A stretch of 64,000 bases of DNA from Leptolyngbyaceae cyanobacterium JSC-12 (GCA_000309945.1 CM001633.1:9264-73263); one strand, 5' to 3'. Counted from the first letter of the stretch, positions 33,841 to 44,028 are shown. Numbers and translations: made by a program. Notes: generated by a model not told the origin, from the letters alone.

Positions 33841-35196
33841 ATGTCAGAGTCGAATCGTATTTTCATTGAATCCATTGAATGTCAGCAACGTTTGACAATT
33901 ACCCGCCCTGATGCTGGATTTTCGCTGCAAGGGCGAATCCGCGTTCCGGGAGATAAGTCCATTTCCCACCGAGCCTTGATGCTGGGCGCACTGGCAGACG
34001 GTGAGACAACGATCCAAGGGCTGCTGCTAGGTGAAGATCCACGCAGTACAGCCGCCTGTTTTCGGGCGCTGGGAGCAGACATTTCTGACCTGAATTCGGA
34101 AGCAGTGCGGGTGCGAGGCACTGGGCTGGGAAAATTGCTGGAACCCGCAGATGTGCTGAATGCAGGGAACTCCGGCACAACATTACGGTTGATGCTGGGT
34201 ATTCTGGCATCCCATGAAGGACGATTTTTCACCGTTACAGGGGATGATTCCCTGCGATCGCGCCCGATGTCGCGTGTGGTTAACCCGTTGCAGCAAATGG
34301 GGGCAGAAATTTGGGGACGTAAAGATGGCTCGCTGGCTCCACTGGCAGTGCGGGGGCGATCGCTGCAACCTATACATTATCAGTCGCCTATCGCTTCGGC
34401 ACAGGTGAAATCTTGCGTTTTGCTGGCGGGGTTAATGGCAAATGGACGAACCACTGTGACAGAACCCGCGCTTTCCCGCGACCACAGTGAACGCATGTTG
34501 AAAGCGTTTGGAGCCAATATCATTGTCGATCCTGAAACTTGTAGCGCCAGTGTTGTTGGACCTGCCACTCTTACCGGGCAATCGGTTGTGGTTCCGGGAG
34601 ATATTAGCTCTGCTGCTTTTTGGCTGGTGGCAGGGGCGATCGTTCCTGGCTCCAATTTAACCATTGAGAACGTGGGGATTAACCCGACGCGCACGGGAGT
34701 TTTGGAAGTGCTGGCAATGATGGGGGCAGATATTACCCAAGAAAACGTGCGAGAGGTGGCAGGTGAACCCGTTGCCGATTTGCGAGTACGGGCAAGTGCG
34801 CGATTGCGAGCCTGCAAAATTGCGGGTGACTTGATTCCGCGCCTAATTGATGAAATTCCGGTTTTGGTGGTTGCGGCAGCCTTTGCCGAGGGTACAACAG
34901 TGATTCAAAATGCTGAGGAATTACGTGTCAAAGAAAGCGATCGCATCACTGTAATGGCAACCCAGTTCAACAAAATGGGAGCACAGGTAACTGAACTCCC
35001 TGACGGCATGGAAATTACAGGCGGTACAGCCCTCACTGGCACTGAAGTGGATAGTCATATGGATCACCGCATTGCCATGAGTCTGGCGATCGCCGCCCTC
35101 AATGCCAAAGGCACTACAATAATCAATCAGGCAGAAGCTGCCGCTATTTCCTATCCCGAATTTGTTGAAACCCTGCAAATGGTTTGTACCGAATGA
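33841..35196 (+). CDS. aroA: 3-phosphoshikimate 1-carboxyvinyltransferase (EPSP synthase)
   Basis: A 451-residue enzyme of the shikimate pathway joining shikimate-3-phosphate and PEP. Motifs: [101 protein letters not shown]. The GDKSISHR and AGNSGTT forms are closer to Bacillus-type (class II-like) enzymes than to the E. coli class. About 25 extra residues precede the first strand, so the start could be later. The gene faces the next one with a 4-base gap. Confidence 0.95.
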   Translation: MSESNRIFIESIECQQRLTITRPDAGFSLQGRIRVPGDKSISHRALMLGALADGETTIQGLLLGEDPRSTAACFRALGADISDLNSEAVRVRGTGLGKLLEPADVLNAGNSGTTLRLMLGILASHEGRFFTVTGDDSLRSRPMSRVVNPLQQMGAEIWGRKDGSLAPLAVRGRSLQPIHYQSPIASAQVKSCVLLAGLMANGRTTVTEPALSRDHSERMLKAFGANIIVDPETCSASVVGPATLTGQSVVVPGDISSAAFWLVAGAIVPGSNLTIENVGINPTRTGVLEVLAMMGADITQENVREVAGEPVADLRVRASARLRACKIAGDLIPRLIDEIPVLVVAAAFAEGTTVIQNAEELRVKESDRITVMATQFNKMGAQVTELPDGMEITGGTALTGTEVDSHMDHRIAMSLAIAALNAKGTTIINQAEAAAISYPEFVETLQMVCTE

Positions 35197-35200
35197 GCAA

Positions 35201-35944
35201 TCACATCATTTTCTGCATTTCACGTTGCACACTCATACCGATTTGCAACGCTTCGTTGAGAAATTGCCCATATTCGCTGGCGTGATGTTTCACTTCCAGC
35301 GCTCTGACTGTGGTCAAATTTGTCTCAATGCTGGTGAGCAACTCCTGCCGCCGAGCCAACAAACCTCTACTCTCCCGCAAAATACGTTCGGTCATTAAAC
35401 TGGCAACCAGACTATCGCGAGTCAGGCGCAAGGCTTCTAGCACTTCCGCCCGATTATGCAAGGTGGATGATTGACCAGCAACCGTTTCTGAGGCTCGGTT
35501 ATTCACAGAATCCAACTGATCCAGCACAGTGATCGCCCGAATCACCTCATGGTAGCGATCAATCTCATCCAGCAAATGCATAAATCGATGGAAATGGCTA
35601 CGACGGATTATCATGTAGCCATTCCAAAGCACTACTACCACCAATGCGCTGCCCATAACAACTCCCAAAAACGGCAGTATACCGCTGAGTTGATTCATGG
35701 TACTGGTTGAATTGCGAATCGTTGCCAAGCCTAACGGCAGCATAAACATACAACTCAGCAAAAAAACCGCTATTTGTGTAAGGCAAAAGCCTACTAACCG
35801 TTGAGAACCTCGAAATGTGGAAGTGCGATAAACCCCACCAAATACGCCACCAATAAAAATAGGACCAACATCGCAACCGCTTAACCGTTCAATCTCCTGC
35901 TCTGAAATCTGCAAATCTGCCAACTCAGGTTTCATTCTTCTCAC
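35201..35944 (-). CDS. membrane protein with two helices and a coiled C-terminus
   Basis: A 247-residue protein. Residues about 50-75 (LVGFCLTQIAVFLLSCMFML) and about 88-112 (SGILPFLGVVMGSALVVVVL) are membrane helices. The remaining 130 residues are helical and probably coiled coil (LLARRQELLTSIETNLTTV). The first 40 residues (ISEQEIERLSGCDVGPIFIG) are soluble. No enzyme motif and no family known to me. Convergent with aroA. Confidence 0.6.
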   Translation of the reverse strand: MRRMKPELADLQISEQEIERLSGCDVGPIFIGGVFGGVYRTSTFRGSQRLVGFCLTQIAVFLLSCMFMLPLGLATIRNSTSTMNQLSGILPFLGVVMGSALVVVVLWNGYMIIRRSHFHRFMHLLDEIDRYHEVIRAITVLDQLDSVNNRASETVAGQSSTLHNRAEVLEALRLTRDSLVASLMTERILRESRGLLARRQELLTSIETNLTTVRALEVKHHASEYGQFLNEALQIGMSVQREMQKMM

Positions 35945-36035
35945 ATCTCACTGAGCAACGGTTTCCCTGGTACGAGCGATACCCTATACCCTATTCCCAA
36001 CGGTAGAAATCATTTTCCAGGATAGAGCAGAGTTT

Positions 36036-36708
36036 TTAGGAGAGTAAATTAATCAACGCATTCCAAACTCCTGTGAAAAAGCTGCCTTCTCTGGGACGAA
36101 ATAGCTCAAACTGCCCCGGTGAGCCAAAAAATGGGCGCAGAGTCCAGCCTAGTTGGCTGCCCACAAACCCATAAAGATAGAGCCAAACGCAGGATGCTCG
36201 TGCGAACCTTGATTCCCTGGCTATTCTCGCCATCGGCAACTGGGCGCATAACCTGGTATAGGAAAGACACTCCTAAGATACCTGTGAGTACGAAGATGAT
36301 AACGTTGAGTAGTAGAAAAAAACTGTAATCGTTGACTGTAATCAGAAAAAAGAGTGTGACAGGTGCAAAGCCACATAGTAATAGTGCAATCACTGAAACA
36401 GCAGTTAGAAGATAGGTGAAATGTTGTGCGATTGTTTGCTTGGCACCAAATAGCACATTAAAAATGTATAGCGTTGGCAAACAAACTAATAATGTGATGA
36501 GATACAGTGCAGGTAGCTTAATTGCTGAAGAAGCTGCCTGGAGGGGACTGTGAAATGTCCCGATGATTGCACCATAAACCGCAAAAAAACAAAAGCTAGA
36601 AATCATCAAAGCTGAAATCTTGCTTTTAAGCTTGACTCCGTTATGAATTTCTTCCAAAAACTCGTTGCGATCGCGCAGCAAAGAGATCACGGTAGAAAAA
36701 TAGTTCAT
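36036..36708 (-). pseudogene. frameshifted four-helix cyanobacterial membrane protein
   Basis: Residues 1 to about 180 (start 36708) form four hydrophobic segments after EEIHNGVKLKSKI, including PALYLITLLVCLPTLYIFNV. After TSILR near position 36187 the family sequence continues in another frame as VWLYLYGFVGSQLGWTLRPF, then FGSPGQFELFRPREG to a stop at 36036. The in-frame product instead ends in an unrelated tail (WVCGQPTRLDSAPIFW). Relatives I recall have ...ILRxWLxLYAFVGSQLGW in one frame, so a 2-base loss or 1-base gain explains it. It could be a true mutation or a sequencing error in the T-run at 36185-36187. Function of the family unknown. Confidence 0.65.
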
Positions 36709-36972
36709 GTAGCTCTCCTAGACAGGCTCAAGAAAGAATGAAAATACACTAATCAAAGCAATAAACGAATTTTGTTGAGCAGTGCGGAAAGCTACAGTCT
36801 CACCCAGATGGGTTACGGAACTTCACTAAAACTTCAAGTCCTTTGAAGAATTTGAACCTGAACTGCAACGTGATGATGAAACCAATTACAAAATCTCTCG
36901 TCTAACAGGGCTTTACACAATAATTTCCGATTTCAGAAACTCTTGATTTTGGCAACCCTAAAGTAGAAATCG

Positions 36973-37764
36973 ATGGAGAAGTTACCAACCATTCTAATTC
37001 CAACAGCGATCACAGACGCGATCGCAACTTCTAAGGATTCATTGCCCTGGGTTCTCAAGCAAACTCAGTCGCCCGTGGGAATGCACTATAAACCACCAAA
37101 GGGACATTCAGAAATCCAATTTGAGCAAGATCTCTGGCAGTATTTTCCTAACAGGATTCATACTGGGTTAATGATGCCCAGACCTGGACATGATCAACCC
37201 TACGTTCCAGATTTTGCTTACATTGATCCCATACTTAACCTGTACATTGATATTGAAGTAGACGAACCTTACACACACAACACTCGTCAACCATTACACT
37301 ATGCTGACTCTGAAAAGGATCAACAACGTAACCAATTTTTTCTGGAGGCTGGATGGATTGTCATCCGTTTCAGCGAATTACAAGTGGTAAAAATGCCGAT
37401 GAGTTGTTGCAAGGTGATCGCGAGTACGATTGCCTCAATCACTCAGGACAACACCCTGATGAATCCGTTCCGACAAGTTCCCACCCTTAAGCCGGAACAA
37501 CGCTGGAGTTATGAAGAAGCTCAACACATGATAAAAACCGCTTATCGTGAGCAGTACTTGCCTGCACCACAATCGGATTTTTCATCCAAACCGCGAAAGT
37601 CAAGAAAATCAGTGCATAGCGCCCATTCGCGATCACCCATTCGTATCACTCAATTCACCTTCTACTGCTCCGTTTGCGGCGAGGGACCACTTCGTTGGAA
37701 AGGTAGCTACATTGCCTGCCCGACTTGTGGTGCTCCTGCCACTACGAGTGACTGCTCCCTCTAA
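36973..37764 (+). CDS. putative PD-(D/E)XK-superfamily nuclease-like protein with zinc ribbon
   Basis: A 263-residue protein. The central part resembles DUF559/Vsr-like nuclease folds: FEQDLWQYFPNRI (helix with Glu), then YVPDFAYIDPILNLYIDIEV, DEPYT, and DQQRNQFFLEAGWIVIRFSE, the order of the active-site Asp, the acid strand and the last strand. The usual Lys of the motif is not obvious (EVDEP). The C-terminal 40 residues form a zinc ribbon, FYCSVCGEGPLRWKGSYIAC then PTCGA. A basic Ser-rich linker joins them. DNA cleavage or binding is inferred. Its last four bases overlap the end of hppD on the other strand. Confidence 0.6.
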   Translation: MEKLPTILIPTAITDAIATSKDSLPWVLKQTQSPVGMHYKPPKGHSEIQFEQDLWQYFPNRIHTGLMMPRPGHDQPYVPDFAYIDPILNLYIDIEVDEPYTHNTRQPLHYADSEKDQQRNQFFLEAGWIVIRFSELQVVKMPMSCCKVIASTIASITQDNTLMNPFRQVPTLKPEQRWSYEEAQHMIKTAYREQYLPAPQSDFSSKPRKSRKSVHSAHSRSPIRITQFTFYCSVCGEGPLRWKGSYIACPTCGAPATTSDCSL

Positions 37765-38846
37765 AGATTACCTCTGCGAGCCTGTTCTTGCTCAAGGGCA
37801 ATAAACAAGGATTTGAAATTTCCGGCTCCAAATCCACGTGAACCATGTCGTTCGATCACCTCAAAGAATAGGGTGGGGCGATCGCTAACTGGTTTCGTGA
37901 AGAGCTGTAATAGATAGCCATTTTCATCACGATCCACTAAGATGCCTAATTCTGCTAACTTCTCAACCGGAATATCAATGTCTTTAACCCAGCTATCTAG
38001 GTTCTCGTAATAGGTTTTTGGAATTGGTAGAAACTCCACTCCACTCTTTTTGAGATGAACCACAGTTTCAACAATATTTTCGGTTATCAAACCAATATGT
38101 TGAATACCAGGACCATTATGAAACTCTAGATATTCATCAATTTGAGACTTACGTTTACCAACAGCTGGTTCATTTATATTGAAGGTTGTTTTCCCGCCAT
38201 TTTGCAACACTTTTGACATCAAAGCTGAGTAATCAGTTGAAATCGCTTGATCATCGAAATGCATCTGTACATCAAAACCCATTGTTTTGACGAAGAAATC
38301 TACCCAGCGATTCATGGCACCAAGTTCAACGTTACCAACAACGTGGTCAATCCCTTTTAAGCCAGCAGCATTTGTCAATGTTGATGCACGTGGAACAAAC
38401 CCCGGAGCAAAAACTCCTGCATAGTCGCTGCGATCAATGAATTTGATCATCGTATCGCCAAAAATCCGAATTGCTGCATATCGCAGTACACCATGCTCAC
38501 TTTCTTGCTCCGTTGGAGGAATAATACCAACGGCTCCCCCTCCTACTGCGTGCTTATAAATACTGACAACATCCACAACCTCCAACGCAACCACAGCAAT
38601 TGTATCGCCGTGCTTCAATACGCTTTTTGCAATTGCATGCTCTGAACCGAGTGCTGAGCTAATCACAAAGCGAATATTTCCCTGCTCTAATACATAGGAA
38701 GTTACTTTGCGTTCACCTGTTTCTAAGCCACAGTATGCTGTAGTCGTGAATCCAAAACACTTAGAAAAATAGGTAGCTGCTTGCTTGGCATTGCCAACAT
38801 AAAACTCCAAATGATCAAGTCCCTTAATTGGGCAAATGTTACTCAC
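37761..38846 (-). CDS. hppD: 4-hydroxyphenylpyruvate dioxygenase
   Basis: A 361-residue Fe(II) dioxygenase turning 4-hydroxyphenylpyruvate into homogentisate, the head-group precursor of tocopherols (and in plants plastoquinone). Two vicinal-oxygen-chelate halves: GLDHLEFYVGNAKQAATYFS at the N-terminus and GIDHVVGNVELGAMNRWVDF in the C-terminal half (first His ligand), then GPGIQHIGLIT (second His) and the C-terminal Glu in PTLFFEVIERHG, with the closing helix FGAGNFKSLFIALEQEQ. Length and ending match HPPD rather than hydroxymandelate synthase. The adjacent synthetase is divergent, 670 bases away. Confidence 0.93.
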   Translation of the reverse strand: MSNICPIKGLDHLEFYVGNAKQAATYFSKCFGFTTTAYCGLETGERKVTSYVLEQGNIRFVISSALGSEHAIAKSVLKHGDTIAVVALEVVDVVSIYKHAVGGGAVGIIPPTEQESEHGVLRYAAIRIFGDTMIKFIDRSDYAGVFAPGFVPRASTLTNAAGLKGIDHVVGNVELGAMNRWVDFFVKTMGFDVQMHFDDQAISTDYSALMSKVLQNGGKTTFNINEPAVGKRKSQIDEYLEFHNGPGIQHIGLITENIVETVVHLKKSGVEFLPIPKTYYENLDSWVKDIDIPVEKLAELGILVDRDENGYLLQLFTKPVSDRPTLFFEVIERHGSRGFGAGNFKSLFIALEQEQARRGNL

Positions 38847-39515
38847 CGCAACTTCTCCTGAGGCATTGTGTGTTTAAGAGAAAATCCCAAGAATTAACTG
38901 ACACCATAGAAGTGTCTAGGACTGACTTGGGGTGTGCCTGTGAATACAAGTCTATTTCTCCATTTCCTAGAACTGCTAGTGAAACTACGTAGTCTTCATC
39001 TAAATCCGCCGCTTTGTTAAGATTTGGTCTAACGGACTGGTTATTGATTCGGAGTTTCCGCTTACTTAAACGGCAGTATAGTTTGCCTGTTCACAGGCTA
39101 GCAACTGTCATTTTCAGATAGATTAAAATCTCTCTGCTTGGGAATATTCATGTATTAAAAGACACTGCTTGCCGAATGGGGGTAATCACTGATACCTACT
39201 TCCTTAATAATTAGGCTTGTGTTGTATTTTTCTGATGAACTACGAACAAAAATACTGACTTGACTAGGAAGCATGTGTTACCTTGCCCTGATAAGTATCA
39301 ACGCAGATTAGCTGATAACCAGTAGGCAAGCGTGATCTACAGGGTGCTAACCCCTCTAAAGCGCCACAATTGACGATAACTTGTAATTTAGAGGTTGTTT
39401 AAACCTGACTTTTATCAAGTCTATATTAAGTCTGCACTGGTTGAACGTAGAAAACGATACCTCCATTGTGGTTACTTTTGGTGAGATCATTTTTTTCTGA
39501 GCAAGAGGTTGAACT
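38847..39515. other. long intergenic region between hppD and the synthetase gene
   Basis: About 670 bases without a credible gene, holding two divergent promoters. One hairpin is clear: CCTCTAAA (39353-39360) pairs with TTTAGAGG (39387-39394), with an inner ACAA/TTGT pair; no T-run follows. The synthetase ATG has GAGCAAGAGG about 10 bases upstream. The leader of some 150 bases or more suggests post-transcriptional control, but no known riboswitch is recognised. Confidence 0.5.
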
Positions 39516-42500
39516 ATGGGTCTTGAATTAACGTCAGAGCGAGTTGAATCATCTCTTACTTCATCTGTCCAACCAAGGATAGATCATGTCCAGCGACTTC
39601 CGCAGAAGATGGCTTACAGTCTTACCACAGATGCAGAGCTAGCTGCCTTACAGTTGCCAGGCGACTTTCTCAATGCATTTTCTGATGATTGTGAGCCTGA
39701 GCATTATGCATTCTCTTTGCCAGGTGATCTAAGTGACTTGAGTCAGCGATCGCTCCTCTTCGCTGCATTTAGTGTTTTGCTGTATCGCTACACTCAGCAA
39801 ACTGCTATCGACTTAGAGTTAACCCTGGCAGATGCTAAACTCGGTTCTGGATATACACTCCCCTTACAGACTGTAGCAAACGAAAATTTAACCTCTCAAG
39901 CATTTATTCGAGAGATCACTGATTCCCTCATATCTGTTCAAAAGAACCTCAGTGATCTCCAGGCTTCTCTGACAACTAGTTTATCCAGGCACGAACCAAA
40001 ATCAGCGATCGCTTTAAGCTTCATCGATAACATTTCCTATCTCGAAAGCGAAAAGCCCTGGCTTACAACACTATGGCAGGTATTGTTTGGGCAGTTTAAT
40101 CGTTTTAATTTGCACCTCATCATTCTTCCGCAAAAGCAAGCGACTCAGGGAGTTCTGAGATATAATGCCAACCTTTTTAAACCAGGTATCATTCAACGAT
40201 TGGTTGAACATTTGCAGATTTTGATGGAAGGGATGCTGCGCAACCCAGACTGCCAGATTGCTAGGTTGCCTCTCCTAACCCAGGCTGAAGAGCGGCAATT
40301 ACTGGTCGAGTGGAGCAGTGGCTCGACAGATTATCCCCAAATTCCAGTCCATCAATACATTGAAGCTCATGCACTCCGGCAACCTGATGCGATCGCGCTG
40401 AAGTTCAATGGACAGCAACTTACCTATGCAGAACTGAACCAACGTGCCAATCAACTTGCACACTACTTAATGCAAATGGGGATTGGAGCGAATGACCGAG
40501 TTGCAGTCTGTGTGGAACCGTCGTTGGATATATCTATTGCTTTACTTGCGGTCTTTAAGGCGGGTGGTACTTATGTTCCGCTAGACCCAACCCATCCGAC
40601 GGAGCGCTTGACAGCGATTTTGGAAGATACTCAACCCAAAATTTTGTTGACTCAGTCTCATCTTTTATCAACCTTACCCGCTATTTCAGCCTATCAGTTC
40701 TGCTTCGAGCAAGATTGGCAATACATTCAATACCTACCAACTTATAACCCTCACACTGCCATTTGTTTGGATCAAACGGCTTATGTGGTTTACACCTCTG
40801 GCACAACTGGTAAACCCAAAGGGGTGATGGCCACCTATGGCAATTTGGTGAACTACATTCTGGTGGCACGGGATCAATTTAGTTTCGACCACCACGATGT
40901 GATGCCTGCGATCGCTCGCTTCACTTTCAGCATTACCATGTTTGAATTGCTGTCTCCCTTGGTTGCCGGTGGAACGCTGGTAATTCTAGAACGGGAACAT
41001 GTTTTGGATTTCAAGCGCATGGTACAAACCTTGCAACAAGTCACAGTTGCGCATTTGTCTCCCAGTTTGCTACGAAAACTCATTGCTTATATTAAAGACA
41101 CAGGTGTAGACATTCAAACCTTCCGAGGACTCAAACATATTTCGTCTGGCGGAGATATGGTTTCTGCCGATTTGTTGGAGTCAATGAAACAGGTATTTCC
41201 GTCCGCTGAAATTTATGTTATCTATGGTTGCAGCGAAATTAGTTGCATGGGGTGTTTTTATCCCGTGCCACCTGACTGTACAGTGACCAGAAGCCGGGTA
41301 GGCAAACCGTTCAAAAATGTATCAGTGCGGTTATACGATCCCCAACAAAACCTGGTGCCCGTTGGCGTTGTTGGCGAAATTTACTTTGGCGGTGCAGGTG
41401 TTACACAGGGATATCTCAATCGGGCAGAACTCACTCAAGAAAAATTTGTTGTCATCAATGGACAGCGCTTCTACCGCACAGGTGATCTGGGGCGTTTTGA
41501 TACAGATGGCAACTTAGAAATTCTAGGTCGCTCAGATTTCCAAATTAAGCTGCGGGGCATTCGGATTGAGCCAGGAGAAATTGAGGTGGCGTTGCGCCAG
41601 GCTCCGGGTGTGCGAGATGGTGTGGTCATGGCGCGTGAACTGGGAACGAGCGAAAAGAGTCTGGTTGCTTACGTGGTGCTTGATCCTGCCCAAAAGCCTG
41701 CGATCGAGGAGATTCGACGCTTTCTTCAAACAAAATTGCCAGACTATATGGTGCCTGTGGGCTTTGTTGTCCTGGAAGCAATGCCCGTCAACATGAATCA
41801 AAAGATTGATCGTCGTGCACTGCCTCTGCCTACTCCCGAAAACCTGGCAGGGTTTAAGCCGTTTGTTGCGCCCCGTGATGAATACGAACAGCGACTTGCT
41901 GAGATTTGGGAATTTGTCCTTGGGATTCGCCCCATCGGAGTACAAGATAACTTTTTCGATATTGGAGGAGATTCGCTGCAAGCAGTCATCTTGATGGATC
42001 GAATTGAAAAAGTGTTCGGAAAAGCGCTGCCGTTGAGTACTCTGCTGACAGAATCAACCATTGAGCAGTTGGCGGCCGTTCTTAAGCAAGCGAAAGAATC
42101 TGACATTCATAAGTCAGTTGTATTACTGCGCAAAGGTGGCTCCAAGCCTCCAATTTTCTTTATTCATGATGGTGAGGGTGAAACACTGCTGTATCGCAAC
42201 CTGGCATTTTGCCTGAAGGCTGATCACCCAGTGTATGGTTTACAACCTTACAGCCGAGATAGCTTTCCCATCTTGCATACTCGCATCGGGGAAATGGCAA
42301 GCTATTATACGGATCAGATCCGCCAAGTTCAACCTGAAGGTCCTTACTTTCTGGGGGGATTATGTATTGGAGGATTTTTGGCATTTGAAATTGCTCGTAG
42401 GCTGCAAAACCTTGGTCACACGGTTGCAATGGTTGCCTTGATTGATACAGCAGACGTACAAGCAACTGTGCGGACCGGACTAGTTACCAGCCAACGATTC

Positions 42501-43037
42501 AATAGTTTCTCAAAATCTTTGAGTCAAAGTCAGCAACTCAGCCACCACCAGCGCATTTTCCATCTACTAAAAACGGTTGGAAAAAAAGCTCGTAATTTGA
42601 TTGCTTATGAAGTTCAATCTAGAGCTGCCAAATCTCAAGCTCAAATCAAAATGCAACTTCTCCGATATTACCTAGATCGTGGACTACCACTGCCATCATT
42701 TCTGCAAAACATTTCAGTTCGAGTGGCTCTCAAGTTTGCTGAAAAAGAGTATGTACCGGAGGCTCCTTTCCAGGGAGAGGTGTTATTGTTCCGGGCAACT
42801 CAGAAAAGCAGTGTGTTTGATGGCACTGAGATTGACGATACACCTTACACCGAGATTTACAGCGACCCACTCCTGGGGTGGGAAAAACGGGTAACCGATG
42901 GAGTGAGAGTCTACGATGTGCCAGGTGGGCATTCTAGTATGCTTCAAGATCCCAATGTCCAGGTGATGGCTGAAGAAATGCAACTGTATATTGATACCGC
43001 GATCGCAACTTATGAACACAAATATCCTTTGCACTGA
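39516..43037 (+). CDS. NRPS-like synthetase: partial condensation, adenylation, carrier, thioesterase
   Basis: An 1173-residue single-module synthetase. Residues 1-260 look like the C-terminal lobe of a condensation domain without HHxxxDG. Adenylation, about 265-780: YVVYTSGTTGKPKGVM, YRTGDLGRFDTDGNLEILGR, and Lys in NMNQKIDRRAL. In core A4 (FTFSITMFELLSPL) Ser replaces the Asp that normally holds the amino group, so a keto, hydroxy or aryl acid is likelier than an amino acid. Carrier Ser in DIGGDSLQAV (about 819). Thioesterase has GGLCIGG (Cys nucleophile near 950), with Asp in ALIDTAD and His in PGGHSSM. A-T-TE proteins of this shape dimerise aryl-pyruvates; product here unknown. Overlaps the GT2 gene. 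Confidence 0.88.
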   Translation: MGLELTSERVESSLTSSVQPRIDHVQRLPQKMAYSLTTDAELAALQLPGDFLNAFSDDCEPEHYAFSLPGDLSDLSQRSLLFAAFSVLLYRYTQQTAIDLELTLADAKLGSGYTLPLQTVANENLTSQAFIREITDSLISVQKNLSDLQASLTTSLSRHEPKSAIALSFIDNISYLESEKPWLTTLWQVLFGQFNRFNLHLIILPQKQATQGVLRYNANLFKPGIIQRLVEHLQILMEGMLRNPDCQIARLPLLTQAEERQLLVEWSSGSTDYPQIPVHQYIEAHALRQPDAIALKFNGQQLTYAELNQRANQLAHYLMQMGIGANDRVAVCVEPSLDISIALLAVFKAGGTYVPLDPTHPTERLTAILEDTQPKILLTQSHLLSTLPAISAYQFCFEQDWQYIQYLPTYNPHTAICLDQTAYVVYTSGTTGKPKGVMATYGNLVNYILVARDQFSFDHHDVMPAIARFTFSITMFELLSPLVAGGTLVILEREHVLDFKRMVQTLQQVTVAHLSPSLLRKLIAYIKDTGVDIQTFRGLKHISSGGDMVSADLLESMKQVFPSAEIYVIYGCSEISCMGCFYPVPPDCTVTRSRVGKPFKNVSVRLYDPQQNLVPVGVVGEIYFGGAGVTQGYLNRAELTQEKFVVINGQRFYRTGDLGRFDTDGNLEILGRSDFQIKLRGIRIEPGEIEVALRQAPGVRDGVVMARELGTSEKSLVAYVVLDPAQKPAIEEIRRFLQTKLPDYMVPVGFVVLEAMPVNMNQKIDRRALPLPTPENLAGFKPFVAPRDEYEQRLAEIWEFVLGIRPIGVQDNFFDIGGDSLQAVILMDRIEKVFGKALPLSTLLTESTIEQLAAVLKQAKESDIHKSVVLLRKGGSKPPIFFIHDGEGETLLYRNLAFCLKADHPVYGLQPYSRDSFPILHTRIGEMASYYTDQIRQVQPEGPYFLGGLCIGGFLAFEIARRLQNLGHTVAMVALIDTADVQATVRTGLVTSQRFNSFSKSLSQSQQLSHHQRIFHLLKTVGKKARNLIAYEVQSRAAKSQAQIKMQLLRYYLDRGLPLPSFLQNISVRVALKFAEKEYVPEAPFQGEVLLFRATQKSSVFDGTEIDDTPYTEIYSDPLLGWEKRVTDGVRVYDVPGGHSSMLQDPNVQVMAEEMQLYIDTAIATYEHKYPLH

Positions 43038-44028
43038 TCAGTGCTCACTCTTGATTGTCATCATCAATTACCGCACCCCTCAACTAACGATTGAATGTTT
43101 GCGTGCGCTTGCTAGCGAAGTTCCCTCTGTTCCAGGTACGCAGGTTGCGATCGTTGATAACAATTCGGGTGATGGTTCTGTTGAAGCCATTGGCGCGGCA
43201 ATTACAACTGAAAGCTGGGAAAGTTGGGCAACTTTACTGCCATCAAACTACAACGGTGGCTATGCTTACGGTAATAATTTTGCCATTCGTCCAGCCCTTC
43301 AAAGTCCTAATCCACCTGCGTACTTTTGGCTGCTAAACTCAGACACCCAAGTTCGCCCCGGCGCAATCAAAGCGCTTGTTGAGTTCATGGAGCAGCATCC
43401 GACCGTGGGGATTGTGGGTAGTAGCTTAGAGAATCCAGACGGAACTTCCTGGTCTACTGCTTTTCGCTTTCCATCTGTATTGAGCGAATTAGAAGCAGGT
43501 CTGCGATTGGGGTTCATTTCCAAACTGTTATCAAATTGGGTGGTTGCTCAAAAAATGGGCGATAAACCTCAACCAGTAGATTGGTTGCCCGGAGCCAGCA
43601 TGATGATCCGGCGAGAAGTATTTGAGTCAATTGGCTTAATGGATGAAGACTATTTCTTGTATTATGAAGAGACTGATTTTTGCCTCCAGGCGAAGCGGGC
43701 AGGTTGGTCGTGCTGGTATGTGCCAGATAGTCGCGTGATGCACATCGCTGGGCAGAGCACTGGAGTTACTGCTAGAGATGGTACGCCAAGGCGATTACCC
43801 CAATATGTGTTTGATTCACGCCGTCGATATTTTGTGAAGAATCATGGCTTAGTGTATGCCGCTTTAACTGATTTTGTCTGGACGTTGGGCTTTACTGTCT
43901 GGCAACTACGACGAATGGTTCAGCGCAAACCTGACACTGATCCTCCCTATCTGTTACTGGATACGTTGCGGAATAGTGTGTTCTTAAAAGGTAACAAATT
44001 TGTGAAATACGAGCCTGCCAGGAACTGA
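43012..44028 (+). CDS. GT2-family glycosyltransferase (rhamnosyltransferase-like)
   Basis: About 338 residues, GT-A fold. N-terminal strand SLLIVIINYRTPQLTIECL, then VAIVDNNSGDGSVEAI; a DxD-like site in FWLLNSDTQVRPGAIK; acceptor-side acids in LMDEDYFLYYEETDFCLQAK. Resembles WbbL/RfbF-type transferases of O-antigen and exopolysaccharide. A C-terminal hydrophobic patch (DFVWTLGFTVWQL) may touch the membrane. I chose the ATG at 43012, overlapping the synthetase by 26 bases, over an upstream TTG at 42991; the overlap suggests translational coupling, so the transferase may glycosylate the synthetase product. Confidence 0.85.
   Translation: MNTNILCTDQCSLLIVIINYRTPQLTIECLRALASEVPSVPGTQVAIVDNNSGDGSVEAIGAAITTESWESWATLLPSNYNGGYAYGNNFAIRPALQSPNPPAYFWLLNSDTQVRPGAIKALVEFMEQHPTVGIVGSSLENPDGTSWSTAFRFPSVLSELEAGLRLGFISKLLSNWVVAQKMGDKPQPVDWLPGASMMIRREVFESIGLMDEDYFLYYEETDFCLQAKRAGWSCWYVPDSRVMHIAGQSTGVTARDGTPRRLPQYVFDSRRRYFVKNHGLVYAALTDFVWTLGFTVWQLRRMVQRKPDTDPPYLLLDTLRNSVFLKGNKFVKYEPARN

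Noticed and set aside
37761-43037. hppD as a dedicated part of the synthetase cluster.
   Set aside because: HPPD is a normal cyanobacterial housekeeping gene and is divergent across 670 bases; the link is mentioned only as a shared substrate pool.
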